From Candidatus Bathyarchaeota archaeon (GTDB taxonomy: Archaea; Thermoproteota; Bathyarchaeia; Bathyarchaeales; Bathycorpusculaceae): 64,000 bases of DNA. The notes beneath the pieces were generated by a model, which ran no database searches, was not told where the DNA came from, and worked only from the letters and a program-made list of their open reading frames with translations. A program made the translations under genes and the position numbers. Positions 1 to 7,740 of the stretch are shown here, one piece after another. The stretch is taken from assembly GCA_003151735.1 (NCBI GenBank), contig PLYI01000081.1:1-64000 (forward strand), read 5' to 3'. Numbering within the stretch: position 1 is the first letter of the stretch; each line of letters starts with the position of its first letter.

Positions 1-393
1 TGGGGTTACGTTGCTGCTGTTGTCTTTTAGGACTGTTGCTAATGTGGCGACTTTTTCCCTTAACATTTCGGCAGCTTTAGAAGCATTGTTTTCTTGATAA
101 TATGCTAAAGACACACTTAGGAAAACCATTGTGTAGATTACTATCACACTTGGGTAAGATTGAAGAACTGCAGAGACCCCACCTGCAATCATCAGTATTA
201 TTACCAGTGGGCTTTTGAAGCGTGAAAGAAAATTGAAGATGGCTGCCCGTTTCTTCTTTTTGGCAAATTCGTTTCGACCATAAATTTCGAGGCGTTTTTC
301 CGCTTCTTGAGAACTAAGTCCAGTTTGAGAAGTGTTTAACCGAGAAAGAAGCTCGTTTGTTGGAAGGCTAAGAACCTCTTCGGCACTGAGCAC
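1..393 (-). CDS. P-type cation-transporting ATPase, N-terminal part (runs off window)
   Basis: The reverse strand reads open from a GTG at 393 to the window edge (131 codons); the ORF track does not list it because the gene is cut. The translation has the N-terminal pattern of cation P-type ATPases: an ELLSRLNTSQTGLSSQEAEKR stretch followed by a YGRNEFAKKKK-like segment, then FKSPLVIILMIAGGVSAVL as first membrane segment and a YQENNASKAAEMLREK segment entering the actuator domain. The catalytic DKTG domain lies outside the window. The family exports or imports cations using an aspartyl-phosphate intermediate. An in-frame TGA lies shortly upstream of the GTG and no clear Shine-Dalgarno is seen, so the true start is uncertain. 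Confidence 0.75.
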   Translation of the reverse strand, partial: MLSAEEVLSLPTNELLSRLNTSQTGLSSQEAEKRLEIYGRNEFAKKKKRAAIFNFLSRFKSPLVIILMIAGGVSAVLQSYPSVIVIYTMVFLSVSLAYYQENNASKAAEMLREKVATLATVLKDNSSNVTP

Positions 394-576
394 TGGTTGA
401 GCTGTTTGTTCATGATTCGGTTTTGCTTCCGTTGATTTGAATCCGCCTCAACTTGGTTCCGATAAATTGAAATTACAACGCTTATAGGTTTTTTGCAGAA
501 TTCGAGAAGTTTGAAGCTTGCAGAGGCAAAAACATCTGTTTAATAGACACGGTGTGAGAAAGGTTTTAGGGATTTT

Positions 577-786
577 ATGAGCAACGAAGAAATGAAGGGA
601 AAAGCCAACCAAACAAAAAACAAGGATCCTAAAGAAAAAGACAAGACTGCTATAAGCGAAAGAGAGCGATACAAAGGCAAGTTGAACAAGGCAGAAAACA
701 AAGCTCAAGAAACTATTATTAAAGCAAGAAGTAAAAACCAAGGGCACGAAGCCGTTTCTGACCAGAAGTCGCATGAATATCACTAA
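577..786 (+). CDS. Small lysine-rich hydrophilic protein, function unknown
   Basis: A 69-residue ORF made almost entirely of Lys, Glu, Asn, Gln and Arg, with no hydrophobic core, no cysteines and no recognisable domain. It probably is disordered or a coiled coil. It is transcribed divergently from the P-type ATPase. The antisense ORF on the other strand is Phe/Leu/Cys-rich, as expected for the shadow of a Lys-rich gene. I do not recognise a family; stress-related hydrophilic proteins and nucleic-acid-binding proteins can look like this. The call rests only on the ATG start and the plausible composition. Confidence 0.45.
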   Translation: MSNEEMKGKANQTKNKDPKEKDKTAISERERYKGKLNKAENKAQETIIKARSKNQGHEAVSDQKSHEYH

Positions 787-850
787 ACACAATATTCATT
801 GAACCGTTTATGCTACTTAACGTTTACAATACTAAGCTCCCAATCAATTT

Positions 851-1339
851 TTATTCTTCTTCAGTTTTTCCCCATGCTTCCTTGACAAAGCTTGTGAGTG
901 CCCAATGCCAGCCTCGCTTCTCTGCAATATTTTCTCCGAATTCTTTTTTCAAATGTTTGTTCATTCTAATGATCCTTCGACTTATCTGATGACGAGTGAC
1001 TTTAAACTGCTCAAGCCTCGCCTGCAAATCTTTAGGTAACAATCCCGGACTACCTGCTTCATAGAGAAAACGCAGAATCTCCCGGTCAACCTCATCAATG
1101 CAAGCTACATGCTCTATTAATGAATGCTCAAAATTGAAAGAACCCTTCAAGCCAGCAAAGATGGTGCGCAGCATAAGCTTAACCTCTCCAACCTCAGCCA
1201 AGGTCTGCTTGAGGAGCTGCTGGTTATACTTTAACCGCCCAATCTTATCACTCTGGGTACGCTTCTTTTTCTGGGTCTGAACAGGTTTTTCGATGTCTTC
1301 CATCTCAAAATGCACACTCCAAGAATTCTTCTCCATCAA
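851..1339 (-). CDS. Putative winged-helix protein, last gene of a five-gene cassette
   Basis: A 162-residue basic protein. Residues about 30-75 are helical (QLLKQTLAEVGEVKLMLRTI). Residues about 80-150 look like a winged helix: a DEVDREILRFLYEAG helix, then LPKDLQARLEQFKVTRHQISRRIIRMNKHL, matching helix-turn-helix plus wing. The start ATG lies inside the end of the upstream 70-residue gene, so the two overlap and are probably translationally coupled. It is most likely a DNA-binding regulator, but no named family is recognised and no effector domain is visible. Confidence 0.6.
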   Translation of the reverse strand: MMEKNSWSVHFEMEDIEKPVQTQKKKRTQSDKIGRLKYNQQLLKQTLAEVGEVKLMLRTIFAGLKGSFNFEHSLIEHVACIDEVDREILRFLYEAGSPGLLPKDLQARLEQFKVTRHQISRRIIRMNKHLKKEFGENIAEKRGWHWALTSFVKEAWGKTEEE

Positions 1340-1517
1340 CGATTGGCAAAATTAGCAGTGGGTAATCAGGACCAACCAACCTCAGAAAATTGACTTGTGA
1401 AAAGCACGGACTTTTCCCATGCCCTGAGCTTAATGCTGTAATGGCTTCTGAACGGGTTTTCGCTGCCATTACTGCGATTATAAGTTTGGGGTTTTCTATT
1501 GCCATCCTAAGACACAT
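1305..1517 (-). CDS. Small cassette protein of unknown function
   Basis: The ORF track begins at a TTG at 1550, but the better start is the ATG at 1517. On the reverse strand GGAGG sits eight bases before that ATG, an ideal Shine-Dalgarno spacing. This gives a 70-residue protein that overlaps the stop of the upstream 335-residue gene (ends 1507) and the start of the downstream winged-helix gene (1339). The sequence has a helical N-terminus (PKLIIAVMAAKTRSEAITAL) and a hydrophobic C-terminal stretch (PDYPLLILPIVDGEEF). I recognise no family. Overlaps on both sides support a co-expressed unit. Confidence 0.5.
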   Translation of the reverse strand: MCLRMAIENPKLIIAVMAAKTRSEAITALSSGHGKSPCFSQVNFLRLVGPDYPLLILPIVDGEEFLECAF

Positions 1518-2514
1518 AACCGTTTCCTCCGTCCACTGAACCTTTAGCAACGTCTTGGGTGCCCTCAGAACTTACAAGTTTACCCAAAATATCGGCGACT
1601 CTTCCTAAGTCGCAACCCATCTTCTCCAGCTTAGCAAGGCTGCCTGAAATCCTCTCTAAATCGCAAAGTACATTGTCGAATTGCCCTTCAAGTTTCTTTA
1701 TGCGCTCTGGCATTAGCAAGTATTCGACTGCAGCGTCGCGCCCAAGGTGATCAAGCTCGCCCTCATCTTCTCCTGGACTATCATCGATTACTCGTTTGGG
1801 CGTGCTCACTGTAAAGTAGCGGTTAAGTAGATTTGCAACTGGATCATCGACGCCTAACTCGTGACGTTTGTTAATCTTGCCATCTCCTAATACGCAGCCG
1901 TACTTGCTCATCAAACCCTTAGCGACTCGGTCAGCCATGTTCTTAGCAGATGTCACTAACTCCCCGGGACTACGACCATACAGAGTTTCGACATGCACTA
2001 TCCAAGATGTTGTTGTATGCCTAACTTTAACGCCCTGCTCTAAACCTAAAAGTGCAGTCCAATTCTGCATCTCAATTCGTTTAAAATCGCCCGATGGATA
2101 GACTCCCTCTCGTAAAACTGGGAACTTGAAAAAGCATCGATGAAGGCGAAAGACGCCGCTGCTGAAAAGTACTCCTTCACATGATATGAGAAAGTTTTGA
2201 CCTCGCTCAGTTAGCTCATAGTCTACAAAGTTGCTGCGCTTTATTCGGCGGATTAAGCCTGCTTTTTCCAGCTTTTTTACGTAGTAATCGACGTGTTGTT
2301 TGCTCCATCCACGGGCGCGCCCTATCTTGGCTGTATACATTTTGACCTCAATGCCCTTGAGGATGGGAATGACCCGGGAGCGAACTGTAGAGAAGTCAAA
2401 TTTGACTTTAGACTTTGGAAGCGAAATATTTTGACTTCTATCGATAGCTTCTTTGTCCAAAAATTTAGCACCTGTTCCTTCTTGAAAATTTATCGCAAGC
2501 AGGTGAAGATGCAA
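1507..2514 (-). CDS. Winged-helix DNA-binding protein with C-terminal coil
   Basis: A 335-residue protein. Residues about 45-110 form a clear winged helix: ILKGIEVKMYTAKIGRARGW leads into WSKQHVDYYVKKLEKAGLI (recognition region) and then a beta wing ending DYELTERGQNFL. The middle (about 110-240) is a mixed domain I cannot assign. The C-terminus (about 270-320) is heptad-like (ERIKKLEGQFDNVLCDLERI) and probably a coiled coil for oligomerisation. Similar winged-helix proteins are common in archaeal integrated elements and plasmids as regulators or replication-type DNA binders; that comparison is from memory. The start overlaps the upstream Cys-rich gene. Confidence 0.6.
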   Translation of the reverse strand: MHLHLLAINFQEGTGAKFLDKEAIDRSQNISLPKSKVKFDFSTVRSRVIPILKGIEVKMYTAKIGRARGWSKQHVDYYVKKLEKAGLIRRIKRSNFVDYELTERGQNFLISCEGVLFSSGVFRLHRCFFKFPVLREGVYPSGDFKRIEMQNWTALLGLEQGVKVRHTTTSWIVHVETLYGRSPGELVTSAKNMADRVAKGLMSKYGCVLGDGKINKRHELGVDDPVANLLNRYFTVSTPKRVIDDSPGEDEGELDHLGRDAAVEYLLMPERIKKLEGQFDNVLCDLERISGSLAKLEKMGCDLGRVADILGKLVSSEGTQDVAKGSVDGGNGYVS

Positions 2515-2647
2515 GTTGGTTAAGCGATTTCTTTCCCGTTAATGAGGGCTCGGAGCATCGTCCACACCAAAAAGCACAATCATTGCAAATGAGAACTTTA
2601 AGTTCTACAATGGCTTTGCCTTGAAAACTGCAAGCAGCAAATTCCAT
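2465..2647 (-). CDS. Small Cys-rich (putative zinc-binding) protein
   Basis: A 60-residue ORF with CNDCAFWCGRCSEP in its middle and a further SPACDKF near the end. The pattern of two close Cys pairs followed by a distant SPAC motif occurs in small archaeal zinc or iron-sulfur proteins, so I treat it as real. Its ATG overlaps the TAA of the 47-residue gene upstream (TAAATG), and its end overlaps the start of the winged-helix gene. Function is unknown; metal binding is inferred from the cysteines only. Confidence 0.5.
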   Translation of the reverse strand: MEFAACSFQGKAIVELKVLICNDCAFWCGRCSEPSLTGKKSLNQLASSPACDKFSRRNRC

Positions 2648-2791
2648 TTAGGGTGCCTCCGCTTCGACCTGAAGCAAAGCCCTTTTAGTAATTTCTTCAA
2701 GCTCATGAAAATCAGCATCAAAATTAAGGGCTAAACCAGCAAGAAAAATCCGCATCATAATTGCAGCAGCTTCAATTTCCTTCTGATTCAA
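2648..2791 (-). CDS. 47-residue acidic helical protein, first gene of cassette (TTG start)
   Basis: This is missing from the ORF track. From a TTG at 2791 the reverse strand encodes a 47-residue peptide beginning with NQKEIEAAAIMMRIFLAGLA and ending LLQVEAEAP. AGAGG lies eight bases upstream of the TTG, a good Shine-Dalgarno, and its TAA abuts the ATG of the next gene. It is largely helical and amphipathic with no cysteines. It could be a small antitoxin-like or regulatory partner, but nothing in it identifies a family. Confidence 0.45.
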   Translation of the reverse strand: MNQKEIEAAAIMMRIFLAGLALNFDADFHELEEITKRALLQVEAEAP

Positions 2792-2874
2792 CTAAAAAAC
2801 CTCTTAGCTGCTGAAGAAAAAAAGAAAGGAGAAAAAGGGAAAAAGAGACCGCAGAGAAGTGAGAATGGAGATAT

Positions 2875-2912
2875 CGCCAGTCGAGTGCTATACCATGCTA
2901 GACGACGGCCCC
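2875..2912 (-). other. tRNA-like 5'-end fragment (acceptor strand plus D-arm)
   Basis: On the reverse strand, GGGGCCGTCGTCTAGCATGG followed by TATAGCACTC resembles the 5' part of an archaeal tRNA: a seven-base acceptor strand, T8, and a D-arm containing the AG...GG loop. No T-arm or matching GGCCCC 3' strand follows within about 150 bases; instead the sequence turns into a T-rich run. The D-stem pairing is imperfect. It sits at the upstream edge of the winged-helix cassette, so an attachment-site remnant is one reading and a split or decayed tRNA another. Confidence 0.35.
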
Positions 2913-2959
2913 ATGACCATGTTTTTGGTTGGATTACGTCCTTTTGGAGATGTGCAACA

Positions 2960-3208
2960 TTATTTAAGTTTTCTGAAAAGGCTAACGCCCTCCTTATCTG
3001 TCAAAACGTAATCGAAGCCTGCCTCGATTAGCTGCATTGCTTCCTGACGCGTGTGAGCATCTTTGCAAATAAACTCTCTACTGCCACCGTACATTTCAGG
3101 GTGATTTATGACCAAGCAACAAAGTCCTATGGCGCATCCTATCTTTTCGCTATTTGTTAGAAGAAGAAAAAATCGATTTTCCAAAAAACGGGTTTTTTCT
3201 TCTTTCAA
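2960..3208 (-). CDS. Small hypothetical protein
   Basis: An 82-residue ORF. The C-terminal half (FICKDAHTRQEAMQLIEAGF then DYVLTDKEGVSLFRK) looks like a compact alpha/beta fold, while the first 30 residues are less convincing. A later start is possible at the internal Met before YGGSREF. I recall short archaeal ORFs with a similar ending but cannot name a family. The stop lies 47 bases upstream of the tRNA-like fragment, on the same strand. Confidence 0.45.
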   Translation of the reverse strand: MKEEKTRFLENRFFLLLTNSEKIGCAIGLCCLVINHPEMYGGSREFICKDAHTRQEAMQLIEAGFDYVLTDKEGVSLFRKLK

Positions 3209-3367
3209 TCATAACACATCTGAGAAAAACAACAACAGCTTAATCCTACAAAAAATGTGTTGTTGCTTTACCAGTCAAGACAAATCCCTTAAGCAGCTAA
3301 ATTCTCTGCGTGAAGTAATAAAAACATTATTCAAACCAAAGTCAAGCAGCTAGGTGTATGTTAGCAT

Positions 3368-3416
3368 AGAAAAGGCTGAAAAAGTCGAAAAAAGGCTTAA
3401 ATTCCATTTCCAATAG
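3368..3416 (-). repeat. 3'-end repeat element, copy 1 (after leuS)
   Basis: Read on the leuS strand this begins TATTGGAAATGGAATTTAAG and continues as C-separated T-runs ending AGCCTTTTCT. Three similar copies occur in the window at 19331-19380, 44911-44959 and 54671-54713. Each lies just after a stop codon, in the sense orientation of the gene it follows. The T-runs fit archaeal intrinsic termination, but the conserved GGAAATGGAATTTA part is more than a T-tract needs. Confidence 0.7.
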
Positions 3417-3437
3417 ATTTTGGAAAAGCCTTTGATG

Positions 3438-6320
3438 CTACTCGATGTAGATTGCTGGTTGATAGGGCATAGCCATTGATGCGCGGTTTTTGGGGTCAAA
3501 GCGTGCTTGGTCATCTTCGCGGTAAACAGATACGTCTGCGTTGAAGCGTTCCGCAAAAAACTTGGCTGCGTCAGCCAAAATAGACTGCTCGTCCACTACT
3601 TGAATTTTCTGCATGTTAGCTTTCCGCTCACCAGAAACCTTCGTCAAAGCCTTCATCACTCGTGGAACCATGCCTGCGATATCTTTCATGTGCAGCTTCA
3701 GATCTTTGTCGGCGGCGAATTCTTTCATTAAATCGCCGATTTTTGCTTCACCAGCCACGGTTTTATCTAAGATTTTAATGTAAACCTGCCATTTCCAGAG
3801 AGCAGCAGTGTAGCAGCATATGCGTTTGGGCGTTATCTTTGTGGCTTTTAGGATGTTTGTGGTGTCGGTTATCAAGTCGGTTATTAGGTTTTCTTGCTCT
3901 TCAGCTGCAACGTCAATTTTGGCGGCGTCAAAGGTTGGCCATTTAGCAACGCAAATGAAGCCTTCCTCGCCAGTTTGACTCCAAAGTTCCTCGCAGAGAA
4001 AAGGCGCGAAAGGGGCAAGCATCTTAAGCCAAACCTTTACGGCTTCACCTAACGCTTTTGCTTCGGTAGTGCCTTTTCGCTGTATGTACCAGCGCAAATC
4101 ATTCCAAGTTTCAAACAACGCGACTTGCAGGGCAGTTCTGGTTTTCAGCTCCTCAAGGCTTGCTGTAACCTCTTTTATTCGGCATTGAAGCTTACTCTGC
4201 AACCACCGCTCCAGCGATGTGTCTTCCTGTTTTTTGGCGCAAGCAACTATTCCGCTTGCAAAACCCATCAAACCCTCAAACTTCGTCTGCAAATCGCTGA
4301 CGTTTTCAGCTCGCCAATCTGGGTCATCCATGCCCTCAGCACCCAACAATAAACCGCAGCGGGTAGCGTCAGCACCGTATTTTTCGACGGCGCCTTTCAT
4401 GGTTATGAAGTTGCCTTTGCTCTTGTGCATTCCTTGTCCTTCAACCATGAGCATGCCGTTGACGCTAATTGCTTTTGGCCAATGCTCAGGAGGAAAAAGG
4501 GCAGCATGATGGAAGATGCAGAAGGACAGGTGGTTTGGTACAAGTTCTTTAGCAGAGTTGCGCAGGTCAAACGGGTACCAATACAAAAATTCCGTTCGCA
4601 TCGCCTCAAGCAAATCATCCTTGATTCCGACCGCCTTTGCGAGTTCCGCTGGGCTGCCTTTTCCATAGAAAATGTAATCGAAAACTTCAGGCGTCAACGT
4701 TTCAGGCTTGATGCTGTTCTGTTTTATGTGTTTGTTAATGGTGTAGAATGCCATGTAGATTGTGGAGTCGCTGAGGGTTTCAATTATCCAGCCGTTTCCC
4801 CAAGGCAGCGGTGTTCCGAAGCCTGTGGTTCTTGCGCAAGCCCACTCGCGAAGCCAATCGATAACCGTGTTGAACCATGGCTTAGCTGAATCAGGATAAA
4901 TCGTCATCTGAGCGACGGTGGCGTGCGCAAGCGCTTTCCACTGCGGGTCAGAATAGTTTAGGAACCATTGGTCTGAGAGAATCTTTACTAAGCACTGGGT
5001 CATGCAGCGGCAAACTACGGGTTCCGACAAATCATACATGCTGTCAGCTACTCCCATCTTCTTGAAATCAACTATCAGAATATCTTTGATTTCCCGCACA
5101 GTTTTGCCTGCATAAGGTCCACAGCTCTCTTTTAGAACTCCACTGTGGAACTCTTTTTTGTACAGTTCTTTGGTTGCTTGGTCTGCTTTGGGGTCGTTTT
5201 GGTCTTTTATACCCATTTTCTCTACGATTTCGATCGCTGGAAAATCACCGAAGCCCTCAACCTTGATAATTGAGACTGGCTTGATCTGCTTTACAACCTC
5301 TGGGTCTATGTCGAACTGCTCAAGAGCCTCTGGTTTTTGCTGCAAATCCCTAAGCGCTAACCAATCGTAAGGTGCATGTGCAGGAACACTGTAAACAACC
5401 CCTGTGGCGGTTTTGGGGTCAACAAACCATCCGGGCAAAATTGGAAACTTGGCTTTTGTAACTGGATTCTCGAAGGTTTTGCCGATGAGTTCTTTTCCTT
5501 TGAATTCGCGTTTTACTTCGATTTTTCTTTCTTGCTCTTTCAGTTTTTCAGCGGCTTCCTGGCTGATTATCCAGCACTCGCCATTAACAGCGGCTTCCAC
5601 GTAAGTGACGTCAGGATTAATCCACATGTTTGTTATGCCATAGATTGTTTCTGGGCGGAAAGTGGCGGCTGGCAGGATGGTTCCGTCTGGAAGTTTGTAT
5701 TTTATGAGTGTGTATTCTTCTGGGGTGACCCCTTCGCCGCTTTGGCGGTCATGGTCACCTGTTGGGCTTTTATCTTTGGGACACCAAACAACTGGATGCG
5801 TGCCTCGTGTGACGTAGCCTTTTTCTTTGAGGTTCTTGTACTGCCACTCGATGAACTTCTGGTAAGTTGGCATTACTGTGGTGAATTCGCGTCGCCAATC
5901 CACTGAGAAACCTATGCTTTTGACGGCTAAGCGGCCTTCATCAGTGTAGTACTGAGCCATGTAGAGTGGATCTACGAATTTTTTAAGCTCAGCCTCGGGG
6001 ACGCCATCGACTTCACGTAGGACGCGGATGAATTCTTGGTCGCCTCTAGCGACACGTTGGCTGGCTCCTAGTAGCGGTTGACCCGTCCAGTGCCAAGCCC
6101 AAGGCCAAAGCACGTTGAAACCTTGCATACGCTTAAACCGAGCATAAACATCCACTCTCGAAGCCGTGAAAGTGTGCCCAACATGCAATGGACCATTCAT
6201 GTATGGAAATGGAAAAGTCACCATTACTTTCTGTCTTTTCGGGTCAGGGTCAGCATCGAAAACATGGGTGTTTTCCCATTTGGCTTGCCATTTCTGCTCG
6301 AATTGCTTGGTTTGGCTCAT
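3438..6320 (-). CDS. leuS: Leucyl-tRNA synthetase, archaeal/eukaryotic type
   Basis: A class I aminoacyl-tRNA synthetase that charges tRNA-Leu in the cytoplasm. The 960-residue length fits the archaeal LeuRS family. The HIGH signature appears as PLHVGHT at residues about 44-50, and the KMSKS loop as HKSKGNF near residue 645. The long insertion with PTGDHDRQSGEG and TFRPETIYG is the CP1 editing domain. The C-terminus holds the anticodon-binding helices and the small archaeal C-terminal domain. It is monocistronic, with a 3'-end repeat element right after the stop. The start ATG at 6320 fits the family N-terminus. Confidence 0.97.
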   Translation of the reverse strand: MSQTKQFEQKWQAKWENTHVFDADPDPKRQKVMVTFPFPYMNGPLHVGHTFTASRVDVYARFKRMQGFNVLWPWAWHWTGQPLLGASQRVARGDQEFIRVLREVDGVPEAELKKFVDPLYMAQYYTDEGRLAVKSIGFSVDWRREFTTVMPTYQKFIEWQYKNLKEKGYVTRGTHPVVWCPKDKSPTGDHDRQSGEGVTPEEYTLIKYKLPDGTILPAATFRPETIYGITNMWINPDVTYVEAAVNGECWIISQEAAEKLKEQERKIEVKREFKGKELIGKTFENPVTKAKFPILPGWFVDPKTATGVVYSVPAHAPYDWLALRDLQQKPEALEQFDIDPEVVKQIKPVSIIKVEGFGDFPAIEIVEKMGIKDQNDPKADQATKELYKKEFHSGVLKESCGPYAGKTVREIKDILIVDFKKMGVADSMYDLSEPVVCRCMTQCLVKILSDQWFLNYSDPQWKALAHATVAQMTIYPDSAKPWFNTVIDWLREWACARTTGFGTPLPWGNGWIIETLSDSTIYMAFYTINKHIKQNSIKPETLTPEVFDYIFYGKGSPAELAKAVGIKDDLLEAMRTEFLYWYPFDLRNSAKELVPNHLSFCIFHHAALFPPEHWPKAISVNGMLMVEGQGMHKSKGNFITMKGAVEKYGADATRCGLLLGAEGMDDPDWRAENVSDLQTKFEGLMGFASGIVACAKKQEDTSLERWLQSKLQCRIKEVTASLEELKTRTALQVALFETWNDLRWYIQRKGTTEAKALGEAVKVWLKMLAPFAPFLCEELWSQTGEEGFICVAKWPTFDAAKIDVAAEEQENLITDLITDTTNILKATKITPKRICCYTAALWKWQVYIKILDKTVAGEAKIGDLMKEFAADKDLKLHMKDIAGMVPRVMKALTKVSGERKANMQKIQVVDEQSILADAAKFFAERFNADVSVYREDDQARFDPKNRASMAMPYQPAIYIE

Positions 6321-6514
6321 GAAACCTTTTGATTAAAGATTTAGCTATTAAGAGTTTTGCTTAAAGTATGCAACCGTAATTTTGTTAGACACCTCAAAGT
6401 TTAGAAAAAATAGTAATGTTAGCTCCAAACTGTCTGTTTAAAACCTTATTTTTTTGGCGTCTTTGGATCATTTTTCATTATTTAAACATATCACAAATAT
6501 TTGGTTAAACACCA

Positions 6515-6523
6515 TTTTATATA
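6515..6523 (+). promoter_or_regulatory. TATA box of the prenyl-synthase-like gene
   Basis: TTTTATATA lies about 45 bases upstream of the ATG at 6566 in an AT-rich stretch. It is a strong match to an archaeal TATA element and would start transcription near 6545, leaving a leader of about 20 bases. Confidence 0.55.
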
Positions 6524-6565
6524 CCTAAAAAACAAATACCCAAGATAGTGACAAAGGCGAATTAA

Positions 6566-7570
6566 ATGTCTGTAAATTCAAAGCTAAGGAACATGAGAAG
6601 AGAGTTTAAACAAAAAGGCGGACCAGCTATGAAGAATGCCAGGAAAAAAATGTTGCAGAAATTCAAAGACAGCAGCCTTTCCTCTCAAGCTTTGAGATAT
6701 TTTGCCAAAGTTACATTACATAATTCTTTGCCTGTTTTTGAGGCTTTGATAGCTATGTCATGTGAAGCTGTCGGAGGCAGACCTGAAAAAACAACACCAT
6801 TTGGAGAAGCCATCGTTCTAATAAGTTCAGGCGCTGATTTACATGATGATGTCATTGACCAATCGTTCATAAAAGGGTCAAAACAGACAGTTTTAGGAAA
6901 ATTTAATCAATCTACAGCAATATTGGCAGGAGACATTTTGCTAGTTAAAGGGATTAAACAATTAACTGATGCATCCGAATTTATTCCTAAGAAACAAGCC
7001 AAGGAAATTTTAGAATTGGTTTCCGATGCTGTTATCGAAATTTGTACTGCAGAAGCTTTAGAGATTCAAATGCATAATCGACTCGATTTAACGCCAGACG
7101 AGTACCATGAAGTAATTAGGCTAAAAGCGGTTGTTCCTGAACTCGCTATGAAGATTGGTGCAATTATAGGAAATGGAAATTCAAGAGATGTGAAGAGCCT
7201 TGGACAATTCGGTAGAACGTATGGTATTAACTCAATAATTATTGAGGAATTCGCCGATCTTTTGGATATCGAAGAGTTGAGAAATAGATTAAAAAATGAA
7301 TGCCCCCCGTTACCTATTATATATTGTCTTCAAAATCCGGAAATGAAAACTAATCTTGTCCCTTTATTGAGCGTAGATTTAATGGATGAAAATATCCATA
7401 AAAAAATTGTTGAAACTGTTCTTAAATCGCCTGAAAGTCATGTTCTTGAAAAAGTTCTAGTTTCAAATGTAACCATTGAACAAAAGCAATTATCGAAGAA
7501 GATAAATGAAAAAATGAGAGGAGAACTAATGAATTTATTGCTATGTCCTCTCAACTATTTTGAGAATTAA
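6566..7570 (+). CDS. Polyprenyl synthetase-like (ComQ-like) protein
   Basis: A 334-residue protein of the isoprenyl diphosphate synthase fold. The first aspartate-rich motif is intact (DLHDDVID, residues about 92-99), and a GDILLVKG segment and the helix with LKAVVPELAMKIGAI are in the right order. The usual second motif (DDxxD) is replaced by EEFADLLD, so only part of the second metal site survives. Such loss is known in ComQ, which prenylates a peptide pheromone, and in inactive synthase subunits. It may therefore transfer a prenyl group to an unusual acceptor. The gene is AT-rich compared with leuS and is followed by an MFS transporter and a radical SAM/SPASM gene. Start and TATA box agree. 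Confidence 0.75.
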   Translation: MSVNSKLRNMRREFKQKGGPAMKNARKKMLQKFKDSSLSSQALRYFAKVTLHNSLPVFEALIAMSCEAVGGRPEKTTPFGEAIVLISSGADLHDDVIDQSFIKGSKQTVLGKFNQSTAILAGDILLVKGIKQLTDASEFIPKKQAKEILELVSDAVIEICTAEALEIQMHNRLDLTPDEYHEVIRLKAVVPELAMKIGAIIGNGNSRDVKSLGQFGRTYGINSIIIEEFADLLDIEELRNRLKNECPPLPIIYCLQNPEMKTNLVPLLSVDLMDENIHKKIVETVLKSPESHVLEKVLVSNVTIEQKQLSKKINEKMRGELMNLLLCPLNYFEN

Positions 7571-7740
7571 CGCCAGCCAGTTGACCGGATAATTTTTGTG
7601 TTTGTTTTCATTATTGTTTCCCCTTTTCTTGTGTATTATTGTTCTACACTTAGACTTTAAAACGTTTTCGGTATTTTTACTTACTAAGAATATTGTTTAT
7701 TAATTCTCAATGCTTAACTTTAGCTGACTAAACAATAGTC

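Noticed and set aside
448-792. 114-residue minus-strand ORF rich in Phe, Leu and Cys
   Set aside because: It is the antisense of the Lys/Glu-rich plus-strand gene, which gives exactly this composition.
3507-6332. Many plus-strand ORFs of 60-180 residues inside leuS
   Set aside because: They are antisense shadows of the leuS reading frame, with Ser/Phe/Cys-rich composition and no ribosome sites.
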